Shown here: positions 53,474 to 61,951 of the stretch, piece after piece
Numbering within the stretch: the first letter of the stretch is position 1
How the letters are laid out: every line of letters begins with the position of its first letter
Assembly: GCF_000472905.1 (NCBI RefSeq)
Contig: NZ_AXAR01000016.1
Location: 23,028-87,027 of the forward strand
From: Alicyclobacillus pomorum DSM 14955
GTDB taxonomy: Bacteria; Bacillota; Bacilli; Alicyclobacillales; Alicyclobacillaceae
Direction of reading: 5' to 3'
Length of the DNA stretch: 64,000 nt
Made by a program: the position numbers and the translations under genes
The notes under the pieces: model-generated
Databases searched by the model: none
What the model was told of the DNA's origin: nothing
Seen by the model: the letters and a program-made list of their open reading frames with translations, nothing else

Positions 53474-54724
53474 TCATTGATATTTAGCAAACGCACCTTC
53501 ATCGATGGGCCCGACCGCCGCTAACGCAAAACGTTGCGTGAGAATGGCTCGCGCGACGCGTTGGACGTCCGCTGCGGTGACGTTCTGAATACCGCGCAAC
53601 GTTTCATCCAGTGTCACTTCCCGCCCGAGCACAAGTTCATTTTTGCCGAGGCGACTCATGCGGCTGCTCGTACTCTCCAAACTGAGCATCATGGACCCTT
53701 TCACCTGCTCTTTGCCTTTCCTGAGCTCCTCTTCGGTCAACCCATGTTCGGCAACGTCCTCACAGATGCGGTCAATGATGGACATGACCTCGGCAACGTG
53801 TTCGGGAGACGTGCCAGTGTAGATTCCGAACATGCCACAGTCCTTATACGCGGTGTGGAACGAGAACACAGAGTAGGCTAACCCGCGGTCTTCCCGGACC
53901 TCTTGAAACAGCCGGGAACTGGTGGAGTTGCCCAGTGCGTTGTTGAGCAATACCAGCGCGTACAAATCTTCGTGACCGGCCGGCAAGCCAGCGGCCGCAA
54001 GACAAATGTGCGCCTGTTCAATGTCTTTCTGCCGCACGCTCAAGCCGCGAGTGAAGGTCGGGACCGTCAACTGTGGCTCGTCCCCCTCGGTGTGCGCACG
54101 CGCAGTACTGAAATATTGTTCCACTTCAGCGATGGCTTGTTCCTCAGAAATATTGCCTGCAACAGCAACGACCATGTTGGAGGGCTTATATCTATCCGAC
54201 ACATACGCTTGAATATCGTTTCGGGAGAACGCCCGCAGGTTGTCTTCCAGTCCAAGAATCGTATAGCCAAGCGGATGGCCGCTGTATACACCCTCCGCCA
54301 GTACGTCCATCACCAGTTCGTCTGGTTCATCTTCATACATGCGAATTTCTTCAATGACGACCTTTTTCTCTTTCTCTATCTCTTCAGGCGCAAACTTTGA
54401 ATGAAATAGCATATCGGACAAAGTTTCGACAGCGAGTCCAAAGTGTTCATCGAGCACCTTCGCGTAGTAACACGTGTATTCCTTAGACGTAAACGCGTTC
54501 ACCTGGCCCCCGATGCCATCGAACACTTCTGCAATCTCGCGCGCAGTCCGGCGTTCAGTGCCTTTGAACAACATGTGCTCCAGAAAATGACTGATACCGT
54601 TGTTGTGGATGTTTTCATATCGAGAACCTGTTGCAATCCATACTCCGATACTCACGGATCGCATCGACGGGATTTCTTCTCCTACCACACGGACGCCATT
54701 GGAAAGCGTTCTGCGATACGTCAT
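53474..54724 (-). CDS. mlpA: M16-family zinc peptidase (MlpA/YmxG)
   Basis: ATG at 54724 behind GGGAGG gives 416 aa. The inverted zinc motif H46-F-L-E-H50 and a downstream Glu in E-I-R-M-Y-E-D-E-P are typical of processing peptidases of the YmxG family; the second half is the inactive partner domain. In B. subtilis the gene lies between ylxY and ymxH-dpaA. The natural substrate is not established. Confidence 0.94.
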   Translation of the reverse strand: MTYRRTLSNGVRVVGEEIPSMRSVSIGVWIATGSRYENIHNNGISHFLEHMLFKGTERRTAREIAEVFDGIGGQVNAFTSKEYTCYYAKVLDEHFGLAVETLSDMLFHSKFAPEEIEKEKKVVIEEIRMYEDEPDELVMDVLAEGVYSGHPLGYTILGLEDNLRAFSRNDIQAYVSDRYKPSNMVVAVAGNISEEQAIAEVEQYFSTARAHTEGDEPQLTVPTFTRGLSVRQKDIEQAHICLAAAGLPAGHEDLYALVLLNNALGNSTSSRLFQEVREDRGLAYSVFSFHTAYKDCGMFGIYTGTSPEHVAEVMSIIDRICEDVAEHGLTEEELRKGKEQVKGSMMLSLESTSSRMSRLGKNELVLGREVTLDETLRGIQNVTAADVQRVARAILTQRFALAAVGPIDEGAFAKYQ

Positions 54725-54783
54725 GTTGCTACCTCCCTCAGCGGGGTTCACTCCTCTTACAAACGCTAGATAAATATAGCAAA

Positions 54784-55734
54784 TCACGATTTCGGACTCA
54801 AGGAAGCAGGGGGCTTCACCACAGCCTCTTCGTGGACCACCTGTCCAACCGTTTTACATGTGTACCCATTCTTTCTGAATATTTCCAGCAAAGTCGGCAA
54901 CGCCTGTTGAGTGGGCCGAGTGGGATGCATCAGAATCAATGCGCCCGGTTCCACGTGCCTTCGAATGCGCTCCACAATAGCGCTTGGGGCTGGCCTTCTC
55001 CAGTCCACGGTATCCGCCGTCCACAGCACGGTGTACATGTGATGACGATGCGCGAGCTCGACAGTACGTTGGTCGTACGAACCGGCCGGAGGCGCCAACA
55101 AAGTGGGATCTATTCCCAAGGTATGATGGATGACGGTGTTGGTGACAACGATTTGCTGTTCCAAAGCCCGGCTTGCCAGACGGCGAAAATCAGGGTGACC
55201 AGATCCGTGGCTGCCAATTTCGTGCCCTGCCGCATAGATTTCCTTCGTCAGCTCCGGGTGCTTTTTGACCCAAGCGCCATCGAGGAAGAACGTGGCGTGT
55301 ACGTGTTCCTCTTGCAGCGTACGCAGAATGCCCGGGACGAACTCTTCTCCCCAGGACACGTTAAACATCAACGCCACCGAACGTTCCTCTTTTGGACCTT
55401 TGTATATGGGTTCAGGAGGGAGTTGCCGGATAGAAACATGAGGTTGTACAGCTTGCCAAACCAGGTGAATGCGGTGATCTTTGGCTCGTTGTGTTTCCCG
55501 TTCGCTCGCCGCCGGGTCCAGCTTCCACCCACTCAAGCCGGGAATGGCGTGCCAGACGCGGTCCATTCTCGCGTCCACCGGGCTCCGCCCATAGGTTTCA
55601 CCCGCTTTTCGCACCGTGTCCAAGTCGCTCATCTTGGCATATGCAGGCGTCACTTTCGATTGCGCTATGACTGGCCACGGCCAGACGATGCCCCCCGTGT
55701 GCAAGAGCGCTAACGTCAACAGAACCCATCGCAT
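54784..55734 (-). CDS. ylxY: YlxY-like polysaccharide deacetylase family protein
   Basis: ATG at 55734, ten bases after GGAGGG, gives 316 aa with a signal peptide (about 1-25). The NodB fold is clear, with H-G-S-G-H-P-D-F as the metal His pair and A-P-P-A-G-S-Y near the active-site Arg position. The usual T-F-D-D motif is replaced by M-F-N-V-S-W-G-E-E, so the catalytic Asp is missing, and it may bind rather than cut wall glycans. Adjacent to pnp as in Bacillus. Confidence 0.88.
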   Translation of the reverse strand: MRWVLLTLALLHTGGIVWPWPVIAQSKVTPAYAKMSDLDTVRKAGETYGRSPVDARMDRVWHAIPGLSGWKLDPAASERETQRAKDHRIHLVWQAVQPHVSIRQLPPEPIYKGPKEERSVALMFNVSWGEEFVPGILRTLQEEHVHATFFLDGAWVKKHPELTKEIYAAGHEIGSHGSGHPDFRRLASRALEQQIVVTNTVIHHTLGIDPTLLAPPAGSYDQRTVELAHRHHMYTVLWTADTVDWRRPAPSAIVERIRRHVEPGALILMHPTRPTQQALPTLLEIFRKNGYTCKTVGQVVHEEAVVKPPASLSPKS

Positions 55735-55794
55735 CCTCTCGTCACCCTCCTCAATCGTTCCACACGCACTCGGCATTATCGTGCCCAATACGTG

Positions 55795-55819
55795 CAAAAA
55801 CCCTCCATACCCTGGAGGG
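55795..55819 (-). terminator. Terminator after pnp
   Basis: CCCTCCA pairs with TGGAGGG (5-nt loop), followed by five T on the minus strand. Confidence 0.82.
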
Positions 55820-55866
55820 ATTGAGAAGACTCAAGGATGCGTCTGTGGTCTTTGCATCGGATTGGA

Positions 55867-57957
55867 TTACCCTGCCGAAGTACCCTGGTCTTTCAGGGCT
55901 TCCTTGCGGGAGAGGTTAATCCGGTTTTGCGCGTCGATTTCAGTCACTTTGACCGTAATCAGGTCGCCCACCTTACAGATGTCCTCCACCTTGTTCACGC
56001 GGTTGACATCCAGTTGTGACACGTGCACAAGCCCTTCTTTTCCTGGCAGAACTTCCACGAACGCGCCGTATTTCTCCACACGTGTCACTTTTCCCACGTA
56101 GGTCTTGCCAACCTCTACCTCACGCGTGATGTTGAGAATTTGCTCTCTCGCCTGAGCCGCACCGTCCGAATCGGTACCCGAAATAAAGATCCGTCCGTCC
56201 TGCTCAATGTCAATCTTCACGCCGGTTTCTTCAATAATCTTGTTGATGACGCGACCACCAGGTCCAATCACATCCCGGATCTTGTCTGGGTTGATCCGCA
56301 ATGTGATGACACGCGGCGCATATGGAGACATCTGGGCACGCGGCTCAGAAATGGCTTCCAACATCTTGCCCAGGATGAACATCCGACCTTCATGGGCTTG
56401 CTGTAAAGCGCGCTCGAGGATGTCTCGGTTGATCCCGTTGATCTTGATGTCCATCTGCAGCGCCGTTACGCCCTTTGCCGTTCCGGCAACCTTGAAATCC
56501 ATGTCGCCCAAGTGGTCCTCCAGGCCTTGGATATCAGACAGGATGGCCACGCGATCTCCCTCTTTCACCAGCCCCATGGCGATGCCGGCCACCGGTGCCT
56601 TAATCGGAACGCCCGCATCCATCAAGGCCATGGTGCTTCCACAGATGCTCGCCTGTGAAGTGGACCCGTTTGACTCCAACACTTCAGACACAACGCGAAT
56701 GGCGTAAGGGAATTCCTCCGGTGGTGGAATGACGGGATCCAACGCCCGTTCCCCTAACGCGCCGTGCCCAATATCGCGTCGACTGGGCGCGCGCAACGGC
56801 CGGGCTTCCCCCACACTGAAGGGCGGGAAATTGTAGTGATGCATATAACGATTGGATTCCTCAACGCCGAGTCCGTCCAAAATCTGCTCGTCACCCAGTG
56901 CACCGAGCGTGCACACAGACATCACCTGGGTCTGCCCACGTGTAAACAACGCCGACCCATGCGCTCTCGGCAACAGCTTCACTTCGCAGGAAATCGGTCG
57001 GATTTCGTCCATTTTGCGACCGTCCGGCCGGATCCCTTCAAAGAGGATGGCGCTACGCACTTCCTCTTTCAAAATATCGTGCAAGACCTCGGCAATATCC
57101 TTTTCTTTCTCCGGAAACTGCTCGATGTAGGCTTCGAGTGTCTCTGCGTTCACCGCGTCTACGGCAGCCTGACGGGCAAGCTTGTCTGGATTCCGCACCG
57201 CCACCTTGATTTTCTCCGTGGCGTAGGCGCGAATTGCTGCGTCCAGTTCCGGATCCACCTGATGCAGCTGGACTTCGCGCTTCGGAACACCCGCCTCTGC
57301 CACGAACGCCTCGATTTCCGCGACAATCTTTTGAATCTCCTTGTGACCAAACAGAATGGCTTCCAGCATCTCTTCTTCCGGGACTTCGTTCGCGCCCGCT
57401 TCCACCATCATAATGGCGTCCTTCGTGCCTGCCACGACGAGGTGCATATCGCTTTTTTCCGCCTGAGCCAGCGTGGGATTGATGACAAGTTCCCCGTCGA
57501 CCCGCCCGACGATAACACCCGCAATCGGCCCGTCGAACGGGATATCGGACGCGGTGAGTGCCGCCGAAGTACCAATCATGGCCGCAATTTCAGGTGCGCA
57601 GTTCTGGTCCACAGACATCACAATGTCTACGACCTGCACGTCATTGCGGAAACCCTCCGGAAACAAGGGTCGGATAGGCCGGTCAATCAGCCGCGATGCC
57701 AATATGGCCTTTTCACTCGGGCGACCTTCCCGTTTGATGAATCCGCCTGGGATCTTCCCGACGGCGTAAAAGCGTTCCTCGTAATTCACCGTGAGTGGAA
57801 AAAAGTCCAGGTCCTTTGGTTCCTGTGAGGCGGTCACTGTGCACAAGACGACCGTGTCGCCGTACCTGACGTTGACGGCTGCAGTCGCCTGTTTCGCAAG
57901 CTTGCCGGTCTCCAGAACCATGGGTCGACCTGCGACCATAAATTCTCGTTTTATCAT
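55867..57957 (-). CDS. pnp: Polyribonucleotide nucleotidyltransferase (PNPase)
   Basis: A trimeric phosphorolytic 3' exoribonuclease, the main mRNA 3' exonuclease in Bacilli. 696 aa: two RNase PH domains ([12 protein letters not shown], then [14 protein letters not shown]), a helical linker, KH domain ([12 protein letters not shown]) and S1 domain ([16 protein letters not shown]). AAAGGAG lies 14 bases before the ATG, longer than usual. It follows rpsO with a terminator between. Confidence 0.97.
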   Translation of the reverse strand: MIKREFMVAGRPMVLETGKLAKQATAAVNVRYGDTVVLCTVTASQEPKDLDFFPLTVNYEERFYAVGKIPGGFIKREGRPSEKAILASRLIDRPIRPLFPEGFRNDVQVVDIVMSVDQNCAPEIAAMIGTSAALTASDIPFDGPIAGVIVGRVDGELVINPTLAQAEKSDMHLVVAGTKDAIMMVEAGANEVPEEEMLEAILFGHKEIQKIVAEIEAFVAEAGVPKREVQLHQVDPELDAAIRAYATEKIKVAVRNPDKLARQAAVDAVNAETLEAYIEQFPEKEKDIAEVLHDILKEEVRSAILFEGIRPDGRKMDEIRPISCEVKLLPRAHGSALFTRGQTQVMSVCTLGALGDEQILDGLGVEESNRYMHHYNFPPFSVGEARPLRAPSRRDIGHGALGERALDPVIPPPEEFPYAIRVVSEVLESNGSTSQASICGSTMALMDAGVPIKAPVAGIAMGLVKEGDRVAILSDIQGLEDHLGDMDFKVAGTAKGVTALQMDIKINGINRDILERALQQAHEGRMFILGKMLEAISEPRAQMSPYAPRVITLRINPDKIRDVIGPGGRVINKIIEETGVKIDIEQDGRIFISGTDSDGAAQAREQILNITREVEVGKTYVGKVTRVEKYGAFVEVLPGKEGLVHVSQLDVNRVNKVEDICKVGDLITVKVTEIDAQNRINLSRKEALKDQGTSAG

Positions 57958-58123
57958 GCGTGTTCGTTAAACTCCTTTCACCATCTTCTGAAGCCATGCG
58001 ACGCGGAATATGTACAAAGCTGCCTAGCGAGGCTGGCGTTCTTTGAACATTGACACTCCTTTAATTATGTATACTGATTCCCAATATAGTGCAAGTTCAA
58101 CCCTGCGACCACTCCGCGAAAAT

Positions 58124-58148
58124 GCAAAACAAGCGGGCCGAAGCCCGC
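58124..58148 (-). terminator. Terminator after rpsO
   Basis: GCGGGC-TTCG-GCCCGC on the minus strand followed by TTGTTTTG. A stable UUCG loop. Confidence 0.82.
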
Positions 58149-58153
58149 CAGTC

Positions 58154-58420
58154 TTACTTGCGCAGTCCAAGCGTTTGAATCAATTCACGGTACCGGTTGA
58201 CATCCTTCTTGCGAAGGTAGTTCAACAGGTTTCGGCGATGACCAATCATCTTGTACAATCCGCGCCGGGAGTGATGATCCTTCTTGTGCACGCGGAAGTG
58301 GTCCGTCAGTTGATTGATGCGTTCTGTCAGAATCGCAATCTGAACTTCCGGAGATCCCGTGTCCGTTTCATGCAGCTGAAACTTTTCAACGAGTTCTTTC
58401 TTCTTGTCATTTGACAACAT
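58154..58420 (-). CDS. rpsO: Ribosomal protein S15
   Basis: An 88-aa protein binding the 16S rRNA central domain. ATG at 58420, behind GGAGGAGG, gives the family length. [20 protein letters not shown] and R-R-N-L-L-N-Y-L are the conserved segments. It has its own promoter and a structured leader of about 125 nt, which probably serves autoregulation by S15. Confidence 0.98.
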   Translation of the reverse strand: MLSNDKKKELVEKFQLHETDTGSPEVQIAILTERINQLTDHFRVHKKDHHSRRGLYKMIGHRRNLLNYLRKKDVNRYRELIQTLGLRK

Positions 58421-58443
58421 AGAGAGTCCTCCTCCGACAATTT

Positions 58444-58534
58444 CGAAGCGAGATCCCTGCAACGGAGAAGGCGTCCGGAGGGAACGCAGATCCACGTCGC
58501 AGTTCAGGAAACCGAATCTTCGGCCCACGCTTCG
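58444..58534 (-). promoter_or_regulatory. Predicted S15-responsive leader RNA of rpsO
   Basis: CGAAGCG and CGCTTCG (58444-58450, 58528-58534) close a multi-branched structure with at least two internal hairpins (58471-58487; 58512-58523), ending about 20 bases before the ribosome binding site. Bacterial rpsO leaders often mimic the S15 rRNA site. Confidence 0.55.
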
Positions 58535-58551
58535 TCGTAATAGACTTTACT

Positions 58552-58579
58552 ATTATATCATAAACGAATGGTAAATCAA
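58552..58579 (-). promoter_or_regulatory. rpsO promoter
   Basis: TTGATT (58579-58574), 16 bp, TATAAT (58557-58552) on the minus strand, between ribF and rpsO. Confidence 0.65.
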
Positions 58580-58601
58580 TCGGACAGGCTTGACGTGCAC
58601 C

Positions 58602-59549
58602 TCATGTCAGTCCGAGCATCTGTTTGCTGAAAGTGACATCGTCCGCAATCTGCCTCCGGAGCTCTTCAAGACCCTGAAACTTCTTTTCAGATCTGACCCT
58701 CCGCAGAAGAGACACGCGCAGTTGCTTGCCGTATAGGTCCCCATCAAAGCCAAGCAGATGAACTTCAAGACGAAATTCTTTACCGCCAACTGTCGGTCGA
58801 TAGCCGGCATTCATCACACCGAACCAGTTCCCGCGCACTGAGTCGTCGGATTCTCCGAGAACTTCCACCATCACTGCATACACACCCGTTCCCGGCAGCA
58901 CATACTCGTCCAATTCCGCCAGGTTGGCCGTTGGAAAGCCAATCTGTCGGCCCAACTTATCGCCGGAGACCACTTTGCCAACGAATGAGTACGGCCGTCC
59001 CAACAGAGCCTCTGCAGCTTCCACCCTGCCGGCTGCAAGGTGTTCACGAATTTGCGAACTACTCACTTTGGTCCCATTTTCTTCAACTGGGTTGACGACG
59101 GTCACGGGTATCCCCACCTCGCGGCAGAGCGCCGCCAACTTGTTTGCATCCGCCACGCCGCCCTTGCCAAATCGAAAGTCAAAACCCACGACCACGTGTG
59201 TCAGCGACAACTTGGCCAAGTGACGATGAACGAATTCTTCCGCCGTTGTGCTGGCATACGCTCTGGAGAAGTGAACATGATACAACCGCTGCACGCCATG
59301 AGATTCCAGCCGACGCACTTTTTCTTCAAACGGTGTGAGCCAGCGGTCATATCCTTCCTTGCGCGCGAGTACCCAAGACGGATGAGGCCAAAAGCACATG
59401 ACCCCGAGAATGGCTTGGGTGCCCTGTTGCTCTTTCGCCCTTTCCAAAATCGCCTGGTGCCCGATGTGAACACCGTCGAACTTGCCGATGGCCAACACCA
59501 TCGGTTGGTCGCTCGCCGGCGGTGCACCTTCCACTTCGATGACGTGCAT
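58602..59549 (-). CDS. ribF: Bifunctional riboflavin kinase / FAD synthetase
   Basis: Makes FMN then FAD. ATG at 59549, two bases after the truB stop and behind GAGGGA, gives 315 aa. The N-terminal nucleotidylyl transferase domain has I-G-K-F-D-G-V-H-I-G-H-Q and S-S-S-Q-I-R-E-H; the C-terminal flavokinase has G-D-K-L-G-R-Q-I-G-F-P-T-A-N. In B. subtilis this is ribC, between truB and rpsO, as here. Confidence 0.96.
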   Translation of the reverse strand: MHVIEVEGAPPASDQPMVLAIGKFDGVHIGHQAILERAKEQQGTQAILGVMCFWPHPSWVLARKEGYDRWLTPFEEKVRRLESHGVQRLYHVHFSRAYASTTAEEFVHRHLAKLSLTHVVVGFDFRFGKGGVADANKLAALCREVGIPVTVVNPVEENGTKVSSSQIREHLAAGRVEAAEALLGRPYSFVGKVVSGDKLGRQIGFPTANLAELDEYVLPGTGVYAVMVEVLGESDDSVRGNWFGVMNAGYRPTVGGKEFRLEVHLLGFDGDLYGKQLRVSLLRRVRSEKKFQGLEELRRQIADDVTFSKQMLGLT

Positions 59550-59551
59550 CT

Positions 59552-60457
59552 TCAACGGTCCCTCTTCCAAAAGACTTTTCTCGGTTTCAATACCACTTGT
59601 CTCGTTCCACGTCCCACTGCGTGCGCCACACAGACCAGGTCGCCGCTATCGACGAGAACCGCTACCTGTGGTGCCGGCTGCATGCCGGTGATGGAAACCG
59701 CTTGTCCCTGCGCAAGCTTGTCCGCATCTGCTCGCGAGACCGTGCACTTTTGCAAGGATCGCACAGCCGCGACTGCAGGCAGCAGGAACTGCTCTGGCGA
59801 TGGACTGGATTCAAACGCCTCCAGGGACACCGCCTCATGAATCCTGAACGGACCGGAAGCAGTGCGTCGAAGGGCTTTCATGTGTGCGGGAATGCCCACC
59901 TTTTCACCCCAGTCCCGGCACAGCGCGCGGACGTACGTCCCTTTGGAACACTTCACTTGAAAGTCCGCTGTCGCGACATCGCCTGGCGAAAAATCGGACA
60001 CGACCAATTCGTGAATTTCAACCATGCGCGTTGGCATCGTCACGTCCAGTCCAGCTCGCGCATACTCGTACGCTCGTTTCCCACCGACGTGTACGGCCGA
60101 ATACTTCGGCACGACTTGGGGATGTAATCCGATAAATTCGGCCGCCGCCCGCTCTATCGCGTCCCTCGTCAACCGGCACGCGGAGGCACGTGCTGTCACT
60201 TCGCCAGAGGCGTCATCGGTGTCCGTAGACATTCCAAAACAGACCGTTCCCTCGTACACCTTGTCCTCTGCAGTGGCATACTCAATCAGCTTTGTCGCAT
60301 CTCCAATACAGAGTACCAGGACGCCGGTGACGTCCGGATCGAGCGTCCCTGCGTGACCAACCTTTTTGGTGCGCAAGTGACGACGAACGCGTTGAACTAC
60401 GTCGTGTGACGTCAAGCCGGCTGGCTTGTCGAGAATGAGAACGCCAGACAAACTCAA
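59552..60457 (-). CDS. truB: tRNA pseudouridine55 synthase TruB
   Basis: Makes pseudouridine 55 in the T loop of tRNAs. 301 aa, TTG start at 60457 behind GGAGGAGG. K-P-A-G-L-T-S-H-D-V near residue 11 and G-H-A-G-T-L-D40-P with the catalytic Asp are intact, as is K-C-S-K-G-T-Y-V-R-A-L. It overlaps the nrnA stop by four bases. Confidence 0.97.
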   Translation of the reverse strand: MSLSGVLILDKPAGLTSHDVVQRVRRHLRTKKVGHAGTLDPDVTGVLVLCIGDATKLIEYATAEDKVYEGTVCFGMSTDTDDASGEVTARASACRLTRDAIERAAAEFIGLHPQVVPKYSAVHVGGKRAYEYARAGLDVTMPTRMVEIHELVVSDFSPGDVATADFQVKCSKGTYVRALCRDWGEKVGIPAHMKALRRTASGPFRIHEAVSLEAFESSPSPEQFLLPAVAAVRSLQKCTVSRADADKLAQGQAVSITGMQPAPQVAVLVDSGDLVCVAHAVGRGTRQVVLKPRKVFWKRDR

Positions 60458-61494
60458 CGTTTGGCCTCCTCCAGTGCCCGTTCAATTTGTTCCACAACCG
60501 CGTCAATGACGTCGGTCAAGTCACCGGATACTGTACACCCGGCCGCTCGCGTGTGACCGCCTCCGTCAAAGGCCTGGGCAATCTTAGAGACATCCACGTA
60601 TCGCTTGGAGCGGAGGGACACCTTCACACGATGGTCCCGCGTTTCGCGAAACAACGCGCCCACCTCAACCGTGTCGATGCTCCGCGTAAAGCCAACCAGC
60701 CCCTCGGTGTCGTCATCGGTGCATCCCGCGCCTTCCAGCATGCCTTGCGTCACGTAAATGATGGCGTACTTTCCGTCGCTCGACACAGTGAGGTTGTTCA
60801 ACGCCATTTGTAGCAACCGCATCTGCGCCCAAGTTCGGGACTCCAGCGCAGGTTCCGCGATGTCGTACGGCTGTACACCGCTCGCGAGCAGTTCAGCGGT
60901 AATCTGGTGTACTTCCCGCGTGGTATTTGGCTGCGCAAAGCCGCCCGTGTCGGTCAGAATGCCCGTATACAGGCAGGTCGCCAGTTCTTTCGTGAGCGAA
61001 ACCTGCAATGCGCGAGCCACGTGGTACACGAGCTCACAGGTGGCTGCAGCCTCGGCGTCCACCCATGCGGCAACACCGTACATCGGATTGGTGTAGTGGT
61101 GATCAATGTTGACGATATCCGCACCATCTTCGATGAACTTCTGTGCATACGCGAACCGCGCCATGTCGGCGCAGTCGACTGCAATCACGTGTTTGAACTT
61201 GCGATCCACGTGATCTACGTCGACGTACGCCTTCTCTGACAGCGGAACAAAGTGAAATCGTTCCGGTATCGGACCTTCAGCGACAAAACGCCAGGTTTTG
61301 CCGAGCGCAGCCAAGACGTGCGCCATCGCAAACGCGCTGCCAATGGCGTCGCCGTCAGGACGCTCATGCGTGACAATCAGCCAATCGTCGTTCTCACGTA
61401 TACGTTCCACAACAGCCCGCAAGGCGTCCGGATGGCGAGGCGCCGGTTCCCAGTCCCATCCAGAATCGTCCAACAGGGGCACCTGCTCACTCAT
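60454..61494 (-). CDS. nrnA: DHH-family oligoribonuclease NrnA
   Basis: A 346-aa DHH/DHHA1 phosphoesterase that degrades nanoRNA and dephosphorylates pAp. Metal-binding motifs: R-P-D-G-D-A-I-G-S near 45, V-D-C-A-D, I-D-H-H-Y-T-N-P, and C-terminal D-G-G-G-H-T-R-A-A-G. The ATG overlaps the rbfA stop as ATGA. In B. subtilis nrnA is elsewhere; the rbfA-nrnA-truB order is common in other Firmicutes. Confidence 0.94.
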   Translation of the reverse strand: MSEQVPLLDDSGWDWEPAPRHPDALRAVVERIRENDDWLIVTHERPDGDAIGSAFAMAHVLAALGKTWRFVAEGPIPERFHFVPLSEKAYVDVDHVDRKFKHVIAVDCADMARFAYAQKFIEDGADIVNIDHHYTNPMYGVAAWVDAEAAATCELVYHVARALQVSLTKELATCLYTGILTDTGGFAQPNTTREVHQITAELLASGVQPYDIAEPALESRTWAQMRLLQMALNNLTVSSDGKYAIIYVTQGMLEGAGCTDDDTEGLVGFTRSIDTVEVGALFRETRDHRVKVSLRSKRYVDVSKIAQAFDGGGHTRAAGCTVSGDLTDVIDAVVEQIERALEEAKR

Positions 61495-61859
61495 CGCGAC
61501 ATATCCCCCGTTTCCGAATTCCGGTTGATTTTCTTCAGTACGGACTCAATGTGCGCACTGTACTCCCCGGACTCGTCAAGCTTAAATTGAAGCTCCGGAC
61601 TGACGCGCATGCGCAGTCTCCGCCCGACCTCTCCGCGAATAAATCCAACGGCCCGGTTGAGCGCATCCATCGTCCCTTGTTTGGCTTCGTCGCTCCCCAA
61701 CACACTCACGTACACCTTGGCGTGTTGTAAGTCACCCGCCACTTCAACGCGCGTGACCGTGACGAAGCCGATTCTCGGATCCTTCACGGAGGTGCGGATG
61801 ATGTCCGCGATTTCTTTCTTCATTTGTTCAGCAACACGCTCTACCCGAATTCGCCCCAT
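61491..61859 (-). CDS. rbfA: Ribosome-binding factor A
   Basis: A 122-aa KH-fold factor for 30S maturation. ATG at 61859 behind GAGGAGAG is chosen; the frame extends upstream without support. R-V-E-R-V-A-E-Q-M-K-K-E-I and D-P-R-I-G-F-V-T-V-T-R-V-E-V are conserved. The ylxP gene found between infB and rbfA in B. subtilis is missing from the 92-bp gap. Confidence 0.96.
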   Translation of the reverse strand: MGRIRVERVAEQMKKEIADIIRTSVKDPRIGFVTVTRVEVAGDLQHAKVYVSVLGSDEAKQGTMDALNRAVGFIRGEVGRRLRMRVSPELQFKLDESGEYSAHIESVLKKINRNSETGDMSR

Positions 61860-61951
61860 GGCACATCTCTCCTCAACGACAGGTTCAATCGGTTGAGTGA
61901 CCACTGGCCCACCCTTCGGATGGCAGCGATCACTCATTCCTCGTGACGCCT

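Noticed and set aside
56764..57828. Plus-strand open frame of 354 codons opposite pnp
   Set aside because: Antisense shadow of pnp; rich in His/Arg/Cys as expected for a complement, no start signals.
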